From Lachnospiraceae bacterium UBA938 (GTDB taxonomy: Bacteria > Bacillota > Clostridia > Lachnospirales > Lachnospiraceae), in assembly GCA_002293475.1 (NCBI GenBank), contig DBDG01000075.1, positions 1 to 27,375 on the forward strand: DNA of 27,375 nucleotides. Direction: 5' to 3'. The stretch's first letter is position 1; every line of letters starts with the position of its first letter. Of this stretch, positions 7,220 through 13,726 are shown piece by piece. The notes under the pieces are model-generated. The model was not told where the DNA came from, ran no database searches, and was given only the letters and a program-made list of their open reading frames with translations. Both the position numbers and the translations under genes were made by a program.

Positions 7220-7241
7220 GATTAACAGTAGATTAACAGTA
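7220..7241 (+). repeat. Tandem 11-bp direct repeat
   Basis: GATTAACAGTA occurs twice head-to-tail (7220-7230, 7231-7241) between the protease gene and its terminator. The second copy contains the octamer AACAGTAA found in several other intergenic spots of this window. Confidence 0.6.
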
Positions 7242-7255
7242 AATGATAACATAGT

Positions 7256-7300
7256 CGGAATAGTCAAGATGTTACATCATATCTTGGCTATTCCGTTTTT
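7256..7300 (+). terminator. Strong Rho-independent terminator after the protease gene
   Basis: The left arm CGGAATAGTCAAGAT (7256-7270) pairs with the right arm at 7281-7295 over 15 bp with one wobble pair, followed at once by TTTTT. Confidence 0.9.
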
Positions 7301-7309
7301 AAATTTCAG

Positions 7310-7338
7310 TTGACTTTTATCTTATAATGCCCTATAAT
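7310..7338 (+). promoter_or_regulatory. Near-consensus promoter of the cysK cluster
   Basis: TTGACT (7310-7315), a 17-base spacer and a perfect TATAAT (7333-7338). Transcription should start near 7345, giving a leader of about 68 bases that includes a palindrome at 7354-7376. Confidence 0.85.
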
Positions 7339-7353
7339 CCTATCATACATACA

Positions 7354-7376
7354 ATTCATACTGAAATAGTATGGAT
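7354..7376. promoter_or_regulatory. Candidate operator: 9-5-9 palindrome in the cysK leader
   Basis: ATTCATACT, 5 bases, AGTATGGAT: the arms match in 8 of 9 positions. It lies just downstream of the predicted transcription start, the right place for a repressor such as the CymR or similar regulators of cysteine metabolism in Bacillota. The regulator itself is not in this window and the assignment is inference. As RNA the core could also form a 6-bp hairpin. Confidence 0.5.
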
Positions 7377-7412
7377 GCAAGGAATTCATAATTTCATTAA
7401 ATGGAGAAGAAT

Positions 7413-8345
7413 ATGGGAAAGATTTTCAGTAATTCATTGCAATTGGTAGGGGGTACGCCGCTGGTAAAGGTCAGTAATCTGGAAAAAAGCCAGCAAATAC
7501 CGGCTGAGATATTAGTCAAGCTGGAGTATTATAACCCTTCGGGCAGCGTAAAAGACCGGATTGCCAAAGCCATGATTGAGGATGCAGAAGCAAAAGGCCT
7601 CTTAAAAGAAGGTTCCGTTATTATCGAACCTACTTCCGGCAATACCGGGATCGGCCTGGCATCTATGGCGGCTGTCAAGCAATACCGTATCATCCTGACG
7701 ATGCCGGAGACTATGAGCTTGGAAAGAAGGAACATCCTGAAAGCTTACGGCGCGGAACTGGTGCTGACCGACGGGACAAAAGGCATGAAAGGCGCGATTG
7801 CCAAGGCGGAAGAGCTGGCTGCCGAAATACCCGAAAGCTTTATCCCGAGCCAGTTTGAGAACCCCGTCAATCCGCAGATCCATGAAAAGACCACCGGTCC
7901 GGAGATATGGGAGGACACCGGCGGCCAGCTGGACATCTTCGTGGCTGGTGTCGGCACCGGCGGTACGATCAGCGGCACCGGAGCTTATCTCAAAAAACAG
8001 GACAGCAACATCAGCATCGTTGCCGTGGAGCCGGCCGGGTCGCCGGTTTTGTCGGAAGGAACCAGCGGGCCGCATAAGATACAGGGTATCGGCGCCGGCT
8101 TTGTACCCGGAACGCTGAATGTCGATATATACGATGAAGTCTTCAAGGTGGAAAATGAAGCCGCCTTCCATACCGCAAAGCTTCTGGCCAGATCCGAAGG
8201 CATTCTGGTCGGTATCTCATCCGGTGCGGCCCTTTATGCGGCGCTTCAGCTGGGGAAACGCCCGGAGAATGCCGGCAAGCGCATTGTAGTGATCTTGCCC
8301 GACACTGGCGATCGATATTATTCTACACCTTTATTTATGGATTGA
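7413..8345 (+). CDS. cysK: Cysteine synthase (O-acetylserine sulfhydrylase)
   Basis: This PLP enzyme makes cysteine from O-acetylserine and sulfide in the cytoplasm. The ATG at 7413 is preferred because GGAG lies 5-6 bases upstream; the ATG at 7401 has no ribosome site and would add only four residues. With this start it is 310 residues, normal for CysK. Lys47 in NPSGSVKDR is the PLP-binding lysine, EPTSGNTG (72-79) is the substrate loop, GVGTGGTISGTG binds the PLP phosphate and GISSGAAL lies near the C-terminus. It is the first gene of a cluster with two further PLP enzymes of sulfur amino acid metabolism, behind its own strong promoter. Confidence 0.95.
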   Translation: MGKIFSNSLQLVGGTPLVKVSNLEKSQQIPAEILVKLEYYNPSGSVKDRIAKAMIEDAEAKGLLKEGSVIIEPTSGNTGIGLASMAAVKQYRIILTMPETMSLERRNILKAYGAELVLTDGTKGMKGAIAKAEELAAEIPESFIPSQFENPVNPQIHEKTTGPEIWEDTGGQLDIFVAGVGTGGTISGTGAYLKKQDSNISIVAVEPAGSPVLSEGTSGPHKIQGIGAGFVPGTLNVDIYDEVFKVENEAAFHTAKLLARSEGILVGISSGAALYAALQLGKRPENAGKRIVVILPDTGDRYYSTPLFMD

Positions 8346-8442
8346 TTTCTAAAAACACGGATATCAGCGTTTCCCAGATGACGTGTTGTTGCGGTTATAG
8401 AACAGTAACGATGGGTTTAGCAAAACGGATAAAGCAGGCTCT

Positions 8443-8467
8443 AGGAGGAATTATTAACAGGAGGAAT
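8443..8467 (+). promoter_or_regulatory. Duplicated ribosome binding site before the cystathionine enzyme gene
   Basis: AGGAGGAAT occurs twice, 8443-8451 and 8459-8467, with a 16-base period. The second copy is 8 bases from the ATG at 8476 and decides that start. The first has no reading frame of its own. Confidence 0.6.
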
Positions 8468-8475
8468 CATTTATT

Positions 8476-9621
8476 ATGAATAGAAGAACAGAAACAGTCT
8501 GCGTAAGAGGCAGCCAGAGCAGAAAAGCGGTAGACAATACCGGCAGCATCAGTTTTCCGATTTATCAGACCGCTGCTTTTGCCCATCCCGGTATTGCGCA
8601 GAGCACTGGCTACGACTATTCACGTCTTCAGAACCCTACCAGAGAAGAAGTAGAGCGGGTCGTGGCCGATCTGGAAAAGGGGCTTGATGCCTTGGCTTTT
8701 GCTACTGGCATGGCGGCCGTCAGTACCATGATGGAAATGTTTGTTCCCGGGGACCATCTGATCGCGACGGAGGATCTGTATGGAGGAACTACCCGACTGT
8801 TTCAGCATATCAGTGTAAAAAACGGGATCGAGGTAAGTTTTACGGATACATCGCAGATCAGCAATATCCGGGCGGCGGTCAGGGAGAACACCAGAGCGGT
8901 TTTCCTGGAAACCCCGACCAACCCGATGATGAAGATAACCGATATTGCCGCCGTAGCCGCGCTGGCGAAGGAGAACGGTTTTATTCTGATCGTGGATAAT
9001 ACCTTCCTTAGTCCTTATTTTCAGAATCCGCTTACTTTGGGGGCAGACATAGTCTTACACAGCGGCACGAAATATCTGGGCGGCCATAATGATACGCTGG
9101 CCGGCTTTCTGGTTACGGATAAGGCCGATATCCTGGAAAAACTGCGGTTTATTTATAAGACCATCGGAGGCGGGCTTTCACCGCTGGACAGTTGGCTGAT
9201 TCTGCGGGGTATCAAGACGCTGGCGCTCAGGATGGAAAGGCATCAGGAAAACGCCGTGAGGGTCGCCGCTTTTCTTAAGACTCACCCGAAGGTTAAAGAA
9301 GTGTATTACATCGGGCGGGAGGATCATCCGGACAAAGAAATCATAAATAAACAGTGCAAAGGCTACGGAGGTATGGTATCATTTCGAGTAGATAGTGAAG
9401 TTACGGCTAGGCAGATCCTTGAGCGGGTCAGGCTGATTTATTTCGCCGAAAGCTTAGGTGGTACGGAAAGCCTGATTACCTATCCTATGTTACAGACCCA
9501 TGCGGATGTCCCGGAGGCGGCCAGAAGGGCGCTGGGCGTTGATGAAACGCTGCTCAGGATGTCGGTAGGCATCGAGCATCACGAAGACATAATCGCCGAT
9601 CTGAAACAGGCTATGGGCTGA
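8476..9621 (+). CDS. Cystathionine gamma-synthase/gamma-lyase family PLP enzyme
   Basis: A 381-residue member of the Cys/Met metabolism PLP family (PF01053). It probably acts in transsulfuration: cystathionine formation from an activated homoserine (MetB-like) or cystathionine cleavage to cysteine (MccB/CGL-like). Visible features are YDYSRLQNPT (46-55) with the phosphate-binding Tyr and Arg, VDNTFLSP (173-180) with the cofactor Asp, and SGTKYLGGHNDTLAG (196-210) with PLP-lysine Lys199. Synthase, lyase and O-acetylhomoserine-using members cannot be separated reliably by eye, so I give no symbol. It sits 130 bases after cysK and 44 bases before a PatB/MalY gene, which supports a transsulfuration or methionine cluster. 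Confidence 0.88.
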   Translation: MNRRTETVCVRGSQSRKAVDNTGSISFPIYQTAAFAHPGIAQSTGYDYSRLQNPTREEVERVVADLEKGLDALAFATGMAAVSTMMEMFVPGDHLIATEDLYGGTTRLFQHISVKNGIEVSFTDTSQISNIRAAVRENTRAVFLETPTNPMMKITDIAAVAALAKENGFILIVDNTFLSPYFQNPLTLGADIVLHSGTKYLGGHNDTLAGFLVTDKADILEKLRFIYKTIGGGLSPLDSWLILRGIKTLALRMERHQENAVRVAAFLKTHPKVKEVYYIGREDHPDKEIINKQCKGYGGMVSFRVDSEVTARQILERVRLIYFAESLGGTESLITYPMLQTHADVPEAARRALGVDETLLRMSVGIEHHEDIIADLKQAMG

Positions 9622-9638
9622 TGCTATCGTAGATTACA

Positions 9639-9654
9639 TGCCATCGGTATGGCA
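9639..9654 (+). other. Small hairpin next to the ribosome site of the PatB/MalY gene
   Basis: TGCCAT-CGGT-ATGGCA forms a 6-bp stem with a tetraloop, directly followed by the GGAGGGG ribosome site. It may tune translation or mRNA stability. Confidence 0.35.
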
Positions 9655-9665
9655 GGAGGGGATAG

Positions 9666-10835
9666 ATGAAGTACAACTTTGATGAGATAATCGACCGTAA
9701 AAACACCAACTCCTTAAAACATGATTTTGCCCAAGAAAGGGGCAAGCCAGAAGGCGTGCTGCCGCTCTGGGTAGCCGACATGGACTTCCGGGTGCCGCCC
9801 TGTGTCCAGGAGAAAATCAAAAAAAGCGCCGAACTGGGTATCTTCGGATATTCAGATGTAAAAAGCGAATACTTTGCCGCCATCGAAAAGTGGTACCGTA
9901 AGTATTACGAATACCAGCTTAAGGAAGAATGGCTGGTCAAAACGCCTGGCGTGGTATTTGCCATCTCCGCCGCGATCCGGGCTTTTTCTCAGAAAGGCGA
10001 CGGCATCCTGATCCAGCCGCCGGTATACTATCCTTTCCGGGAAGAAATCCTTCATAACGCCCGCAAGCTGGTCTCCAACGACTTGGTGCTCCGCCACGGC
10101 CGCTATGAAATAGACTTCGGCGATTTTGAAAAGAAGATCCGCGGCCATAAAGTCAAGATTTTCCTGCTTTGTAACCCCCACAACCCGGTCGGCCGGGTAT
10201 TTAAGGATTGGGAGCTTATGAAGATGGGCGAGATATGCCGGAAATACGGCGTCATTATCGTCTGCGACGAGATCCATAGCGAATTTATCTATCCCGGGCA
10301 CCGCCATCAGGTCTTTGCCGGCCTAGGCAGCGCCTTTGAACAGATGGCCGTTACCTGCACTTCCCCCAGTAAAGCCTTTAACCTGGCCGGCCTGCAGGTG
10401 GCTAATATCTTTATTGCCAATGAGGAAATGCGGAAAAAGTTCCATCAGGCGATTGCCCGTACCGGTTATTTTGAACTGAACCTTTTTGGTCTGGTAGCCT
10501 GTCAGGCTGCCTATGAAGGCGGCCGGGAATGGCTTGAACAGCTGAACCAGTACCTGAAGGGCAATCTGGACTTTATCAGGACATTCCTGCAAAAAAGGCT
10601 GCCACAGATCAGGCTGATAGAACCGGAAGGCACCTATCTGATCTGGCTGGACTGCCACGGCCTTTCCCTAAGCGAGGAGGAAAGAGAAGAACTGATCGTC
10701 AAGAAGGCCGGCCTCTGGCTGGACAGCGGCGGCATGTTCGGAAAAAGCGGGGAAGGCTTTGAAAGGATCAACATTGCCTGCCCTAGGAAAACACTGGAAA
10801 CGGCCGCCCATAGACTGTTGGACGCTTTGGGCTAG
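9666..10835 (+). CDS. patB: PatB/MalY-type PLP aminotransferase-fold C-S lyase
   Basis: Members of this class I/II aminotransferase branch usually act as cystathionine beta-lyases or cysteine-S-conjugate beta-lyases, giving homocysteine or thiol plus pyruvate and ammonia. The 389 residues are full length. The N-terminal LPLWVADMDF (32-41) is diagnostic for PatB/MalY; CNPHNPVGR (169-177) and CDEIHSEF (200-207) hold the cofactor Asn and Asp, and SPSKAFNLAG (233-242) holds PLP-lysine Lys236. GGAGGGG lies a few bases upstream of the ATG. As the last gene of the cysK cluster it could complete the path cysteine to cystathionine to homocysteine. A role in other C-S lyase or regulatory reactions (MalY-like) cannot be excluded. 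Confidence 0.88.
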   Translation: MKYNFDEIIDRKNTNSLKHDFAQERGKPEGVLPLWVADMDFRVPPCVQEKIKKSAELGIFGYSDVKSEYFAAIEKWYRKYYEYQLKEEWLVKTPGVVFAISAAIRAFSQKGDGILIQPPVYYPFREEILHNARKLVSNDLVLRHGRYEIDFGDFEKKIRGHKVKIFLLCNPHNPVGRVFKDWELMKMGEICRKYGVIIVCDEIHSEFIYPGHRHQVFAGLGSAFEQMAVTCTSPSKAFNLAGLQVANIFIANEEMRKKFHQAIARTGYFELNLFGLVACQAAYEGGREWLEQLNQYLKGNLDFIRTFLQKRLPQIRLIEPEGTYLIWLDCHGLSLSEEEREELIVKKAGLWLDSGGMFGKSGEGFERINIACPRKTLETAAHRLLDALG

Positions 10836-10906
10836 ATAAGAAGGTTATAACGGCATGCAGGCTATCAATTTATATATAAAATTTTTATTAAAAAAGAAAA
10901 AGTATC

Positions 10907-10935
10907 TTGCAATTAATGGAAGAAAGAGCTAATAT
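10907..10935 (+). promoter_or_regulatory. Promoter of groES-groEL
   Basis: TTGCAA (10907-10912), 17 bases, TAATAT (10930-10935). The predicted start near 10942 lies directly before the CIRCE element, the usual architecture for HrcA control. Confidence 0.65.
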
Positions 10936-10949
10936 ATATTGTGTTGAGA

Positions 10950-10976
10950 TTAGCACTCGATTCAAATGAGTGCTAA
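10950..10976. promoter_or_regulatory. CIRCE element (HrcA operator)
   Basis: TTAGCACTC (10950-10958), 9 bases, GAGTGCTAA (10968-10976): a perfect match to the CIRCE consensus. HrcA bound here represses groESL until heat stress or free GroEL demand lifts it. hrcA itself is not in the window. Confidence 0.98.
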
Positions 10977-11032
10977 CAAGAACAAAGCTTGAGAAGCTGC
11001 AAATATAAATCAATTAACAAGGAGGAGTTTAT

Positions 11033-11317
11033 ATGAAATTAGCACCTTTGGGAGACAGAGTAGTATTAAAGCACCTGATTGCCGAAGAGACGACCAAATC
11101 AGGTATCGTCCTGCCGGGGCAGAGCAAGGAAAAACCGCAACAGGCGGAAGTAATCGCCGTAGGTCCGGGAGGAGTCGTGGACGGCAAGGAAATCAAGATG
11201 GAAGTAAAAGCCGGAGATCAGGTTATCTACTCCAAATACGCCGGCACGGAAGTCAAGATTGACGAAGAAGAATATATCATTGTAAAACAAAATGATATTT
11301 TAGCAGTAATCCAGTAA
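11033..11317 (+). CDS. groES: Co-chaperonin GroES (Hsp10)
   Basis: A 94-residue protein forms the heptameric lid of the GroEL folding chamber in the cytoplasm. LAPLGDRVVLK at the N-terminus, the mobile loop region EETTKSGIVLPGQSKEKPQ (18-36), AVGPGG (near 43-48), KAGDQVIYSKYAGTEVK and the C-terminal EEYIIVKQNDILAVI are all typical. AAGGAGGAG precedes the ATG. It is the first gene of the CIRCE-controlled operon; groEL follows after 86 bases. Confidence 0.98.
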   Translation: MKLAPLGDRVVLKHLIAEETTKSGIVLPGQSKEKPQQAEVIAVGPGGVVDGKEIKMEVKAGDQVIYSKYAGTEVKIDEEEYIIVKQNDILAVIQ

Positions 11318-11403
11318 TATTTTTGTTATTCAGTAATCAGTAGTTCGGCAAACGTAAATCCATTTAACGAATAACAGTAAACAAATAAGGAGGTTATTTA
11401 GAT

Positions 11404-13023
11404 ATGGCTAAGGAATTAAAGCATGGCGCAGAAGCCCGTGCGGCACTAGAATCAGGCGTAAACCAGCTGGCGGATACGATCAGCATCACATTAGGACCCA
11501 AAGGAAGGAATGTCGTGCTGGACAAATCCTTCGGTTCTCCGCTTATTACCAATGACGGCGTGACGATTGCCAAGGAAATCGAACTGGCGGACGCCTTTGA
11601 AAACATGGGCGCCCAGTTAGTCAAGGAAGTGGCTACCAAGACCAATGACGTGGCCGGTGACGGCACTACGACCGCAACCGTCTTGGCTCAGGCGATGATC
11701 AATTCCGGCATGAGGAACCTAGCGGCCGGGGCGAATCCCGTGATCCTAAGGAAGGGAATGCGTCGGGCTACCGAATGTGCGGTAGAAGCGATCGCCAAGA
11801 TGGGCGCCAAGATCAACGGCAAGGAACAGATCGCCCGTGTGGCCGCCATTTCGGCCGGCGAGGACGAAGTAGGCCAGATGGTTGCCGATGCCATGGAAAA
11901 AGTATCCAATGACGGCGTCATTACCATCGAAGAAAGCAAGACCATGCTCACCGAGCTGGATCTGGTGGAAGGCATGCAGTTTGACCGTGGTTATATCTCG
12001 GCTTATATGGCAACCGATATGGATAAGATGGAAGCTAATCTGGAGAATCCGTACATCCTTTTAACCGATAAGAAGATTTCCAATATTCAGGAGATCCTGC
12101 CGCTGTTGGAACAGGTGGTACAGTCGGGCGCGAAGCTCCTGATCGTCGCCGAAGACGTGGAAGGCGAAGCCCTTACCACCCTGATTGTCAACAAACTCCG
12201 CGGTACCTTCAGCGTAGTGGCCGTTAAGGCTCCCGGCTATGGTGACAGAAGGAAAGCCATGCTGGAAGATATCGCCATCCTGACCGGTGGCCAGGTTATC
12301 AGCGAAGAGCTGGGCCTTGACCTCAAAGAAACGACCCTGGATCAGCTGGGCCGCGCCAAATCAGTTAAGATTCAGAAGGAAAATACCGTAGTTGTTGACG
12401 GCGAAGGCAATAAAGAAGCGATTGCCGCCCGGATCAGCCAGATAAAGGCGCAGATCGAAGAAACCACCTCGGAATTTGACAAAGAAAAATTACAGGAAAG
12501 ACTGGCCAAATTATCCGGCGGCGTAGCTGTTATCCGTGTCGGTGCCGCTACTGAAACCGAGATGAAGGAAGCCAAATTAAGGATGGAAGATGCGCTGGCA
12601 GCGACCAGAGCCGCAGTGGAAGAAGGCATCATCGCCGGTGGCGGTTCCGCTTACATCCATGCCTCCAAGGATGTCCTGAAACTGATCGACAGCCTCGAGG
12701 GCGACGAAAAGACCGGTGCCCAGATTATCCTCAAGGCTCTGGAAGCCCCGCTATACTATATCGCCATCAATGCCGGCCTGGGCGGTGAAGTGATCATCAA
12801 TAAGGTCATGGAGTCCGAAGTCGGAGTAGGCTTTGACGTGCTGAAAGAAGAATATGTGGATATGATTGCCGCCGGTATCCTAGATCCGGTTAAAGTGACC
12901 AGAAGTGCTCTGCAGAACGCTACCAGCGTTGCCTCGACCCTTCTTACGACCGAAGCGGTTGTGGCCAATATCAAGGAAGATGCTCCTCCGATGCCGGCCG
13001 GCGGCGGGATGGGGATGATGTAG
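11404..13023 (+). CDS. groEL: Chaperonin GroEL (Hsp60)
   Basis: This 539-residue, ATP-driven folding chamber subunit is full length. TLGPKGRNVVLDKSFGSP (29-46) and AGDGTTTATVLA (84-95, with catalytic Asp86) form the nucleotide site; VAVKAPGYGDRRKAMLEDIA lies in the apical domain; GVAVIRVGAATE and the C-terminal GGMGMM tail are typical. AAGGAGG lies upstream of the ATG. It is the second gene of the CIRCE operon and ends at a strong terminator. Confidence 0.99.
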   Translation: MAKELKHGAEARAALESGVNQLADTISITLGPKGRNVVLDKSFGSPLITNDGVTIAKEIELADAFENMGAQLVKEVATKTNDVAGDGTTTATVLAQAMINSGMRNLAAGANPVILRKGMRRATECAVEAIAKMGAKINGKEQIARVAAISAGEDEVGQMVADAMEKVSNDGVITIEESKTMLTELDLVEGMQFDRGYISAYMATDMDKMEANLENPYILLTDKKISNIQEILPLLEQVVQSGAKLLIVAEDVEGEALTTLIVNKLRGTFSVVAVKAPGYGDRRKAMLEDIAILTGGQVISEELGLDLKETTLDQLGRAKSVKIQKENTVVVDGEGNKEAIAARISQIKAQIEETTSEFDKEKLQERLAKLSGGVAVIRVGAATETEMKEAKLRMEDALAATRAAVEEGIIAGGGSAYIHASKDVLKLIDSLEGDEKTGAQIILKALEAPLYYIAINAGLGGEVIINKVMESEVGVGFDVLKEEYVDMIAAGILDPVKVTRSALQNATSVASTLLTTEAVVANIKEDAPPMPAGGGMGMM

Positions 13024-13067
13024 GCTACGGTTCCTTCCATGTTAGTTGGTAGATGAAAATATCATAG

Positions 13068-13113
13068 TCACCCACAGTTTAGGTGGTTTTGCCTATAACT
13101 GTGGGTGATTTTT
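13068..13113 (+). terminator. Strong Rho-independent terminator after groEL
   Basis: A 12-bp perfect stem, TCACCCACAGTT (13068-13079) with AACTGTGGGTGA (13097-13108), is followed by TTTTT. The 17-base loop can itself form a short inner stem (TAGG with CCTA). Confidence 0.92.
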
Positions 13114-13116
13114 ATA

Positions 13117-13145
13117 TTGACTTAATTCATAATAAAGAATATAAT
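13117..13145 (+). promoter_or_regulatory. Near-consensus promoter of apt-rel
   Basis: TTGACT (13117-13122), 17 bases, perfect TATAAT (13140-13145), starting right after the groEL terminator. It gives a leader of about 50 bases before apt. Confidence 0.85.
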
Positions 13146-13201
13146 AAGTTTTATTTATCTGTTTATGACAAATTATCCGTACTGAGCAGCAGGGAGAACT
13201 T

Positions 13202-13726
13202 ATGAGAAAACTGGAAGAGTACGTTAGAAGCATACCTGATTTCCCGGAGGAAGGCATAATTTTCCGGGATGTCACCAGCGTCCTTCAGGATGCGGAAGGC
13301 CTGCGGCTGGCAGTTGATACCATGCAGGAGCTGATCAAAGACCTTGATTTTGATGTTATTGCCGGGCCTGAATCAAGAGGTTTTATTTTTGGGACACCGA
13401 TCGCATATAATATGAAGAAACCGTTTGTCCTTATTCGCAAAAAAGGAAAGCTGCCGCGGGAAACCGTGTCGGTGGATTATGCGCTGGAATACGGGACAGC
13501 TACCGTGGAGATGCACAAGGATGCGATTATGCCGGGACAGAAAGTATTGCTGGTGGACGACCTGATTGCCACCGGGGGTACGACCGAAGCCATGATCCGC
13601 CTGATTGAGGGTCTCGGCGGCGAAGTGGCCGGCATCGTGGTGCTGATGGAACTGGCCGGCTTAATGGGCCGGGATAAAATAAAGGGTTATCGTTTGGAGG
13701 CGGCTATTTGCTATGAAGGCAAATAA
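13202..13726 (+). CDS. apt: Adenine phosphoribosyltransferase
   Basis: Apt salvages adenine: adenine + PRPP gives AMP + PPi. The 174 residues are typical. IPDFPEEGIIFRDVT (11-25), GPESRGFIFG (55-64), the flexible-loop region RKKGKLPRE and the PRPP motif VLLVDDLIATGGTT (115-128) are visible. AGGGAGA precedes the ATG. Its 3' end overlaps the start of rel by 14 bases, so the two are translated from one mRNA; apt-rel adjacency is common in Bacillota and joins purine salvage with (p)ppGpp control. Confidence 0.97.
   Translation: MRKLEEYVRSIPDFPEEGIIFRDVTSVLQDAEGLRLAVDTMQELIKDLDFDVIAGPESRGFIFGTPIAYNMKKPFVLIRKKGKLPRETVSVDYALEYGTATVEMHKDAIMPGQKVLLVDDLIATGGTTEAMIRLIEGLGGEVAGIVVLMELAGLMGRDKIKGYRLEAAICYEGK

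Noticed and set aside
8346..8475. SAM riboswitch or T-box before the cystathionine enzyme gene
   Set aside because: The 130 bases contain no T-box sequence (TGGNACCGCG-like), no SAM-I core pattern and no terminator hairpin.
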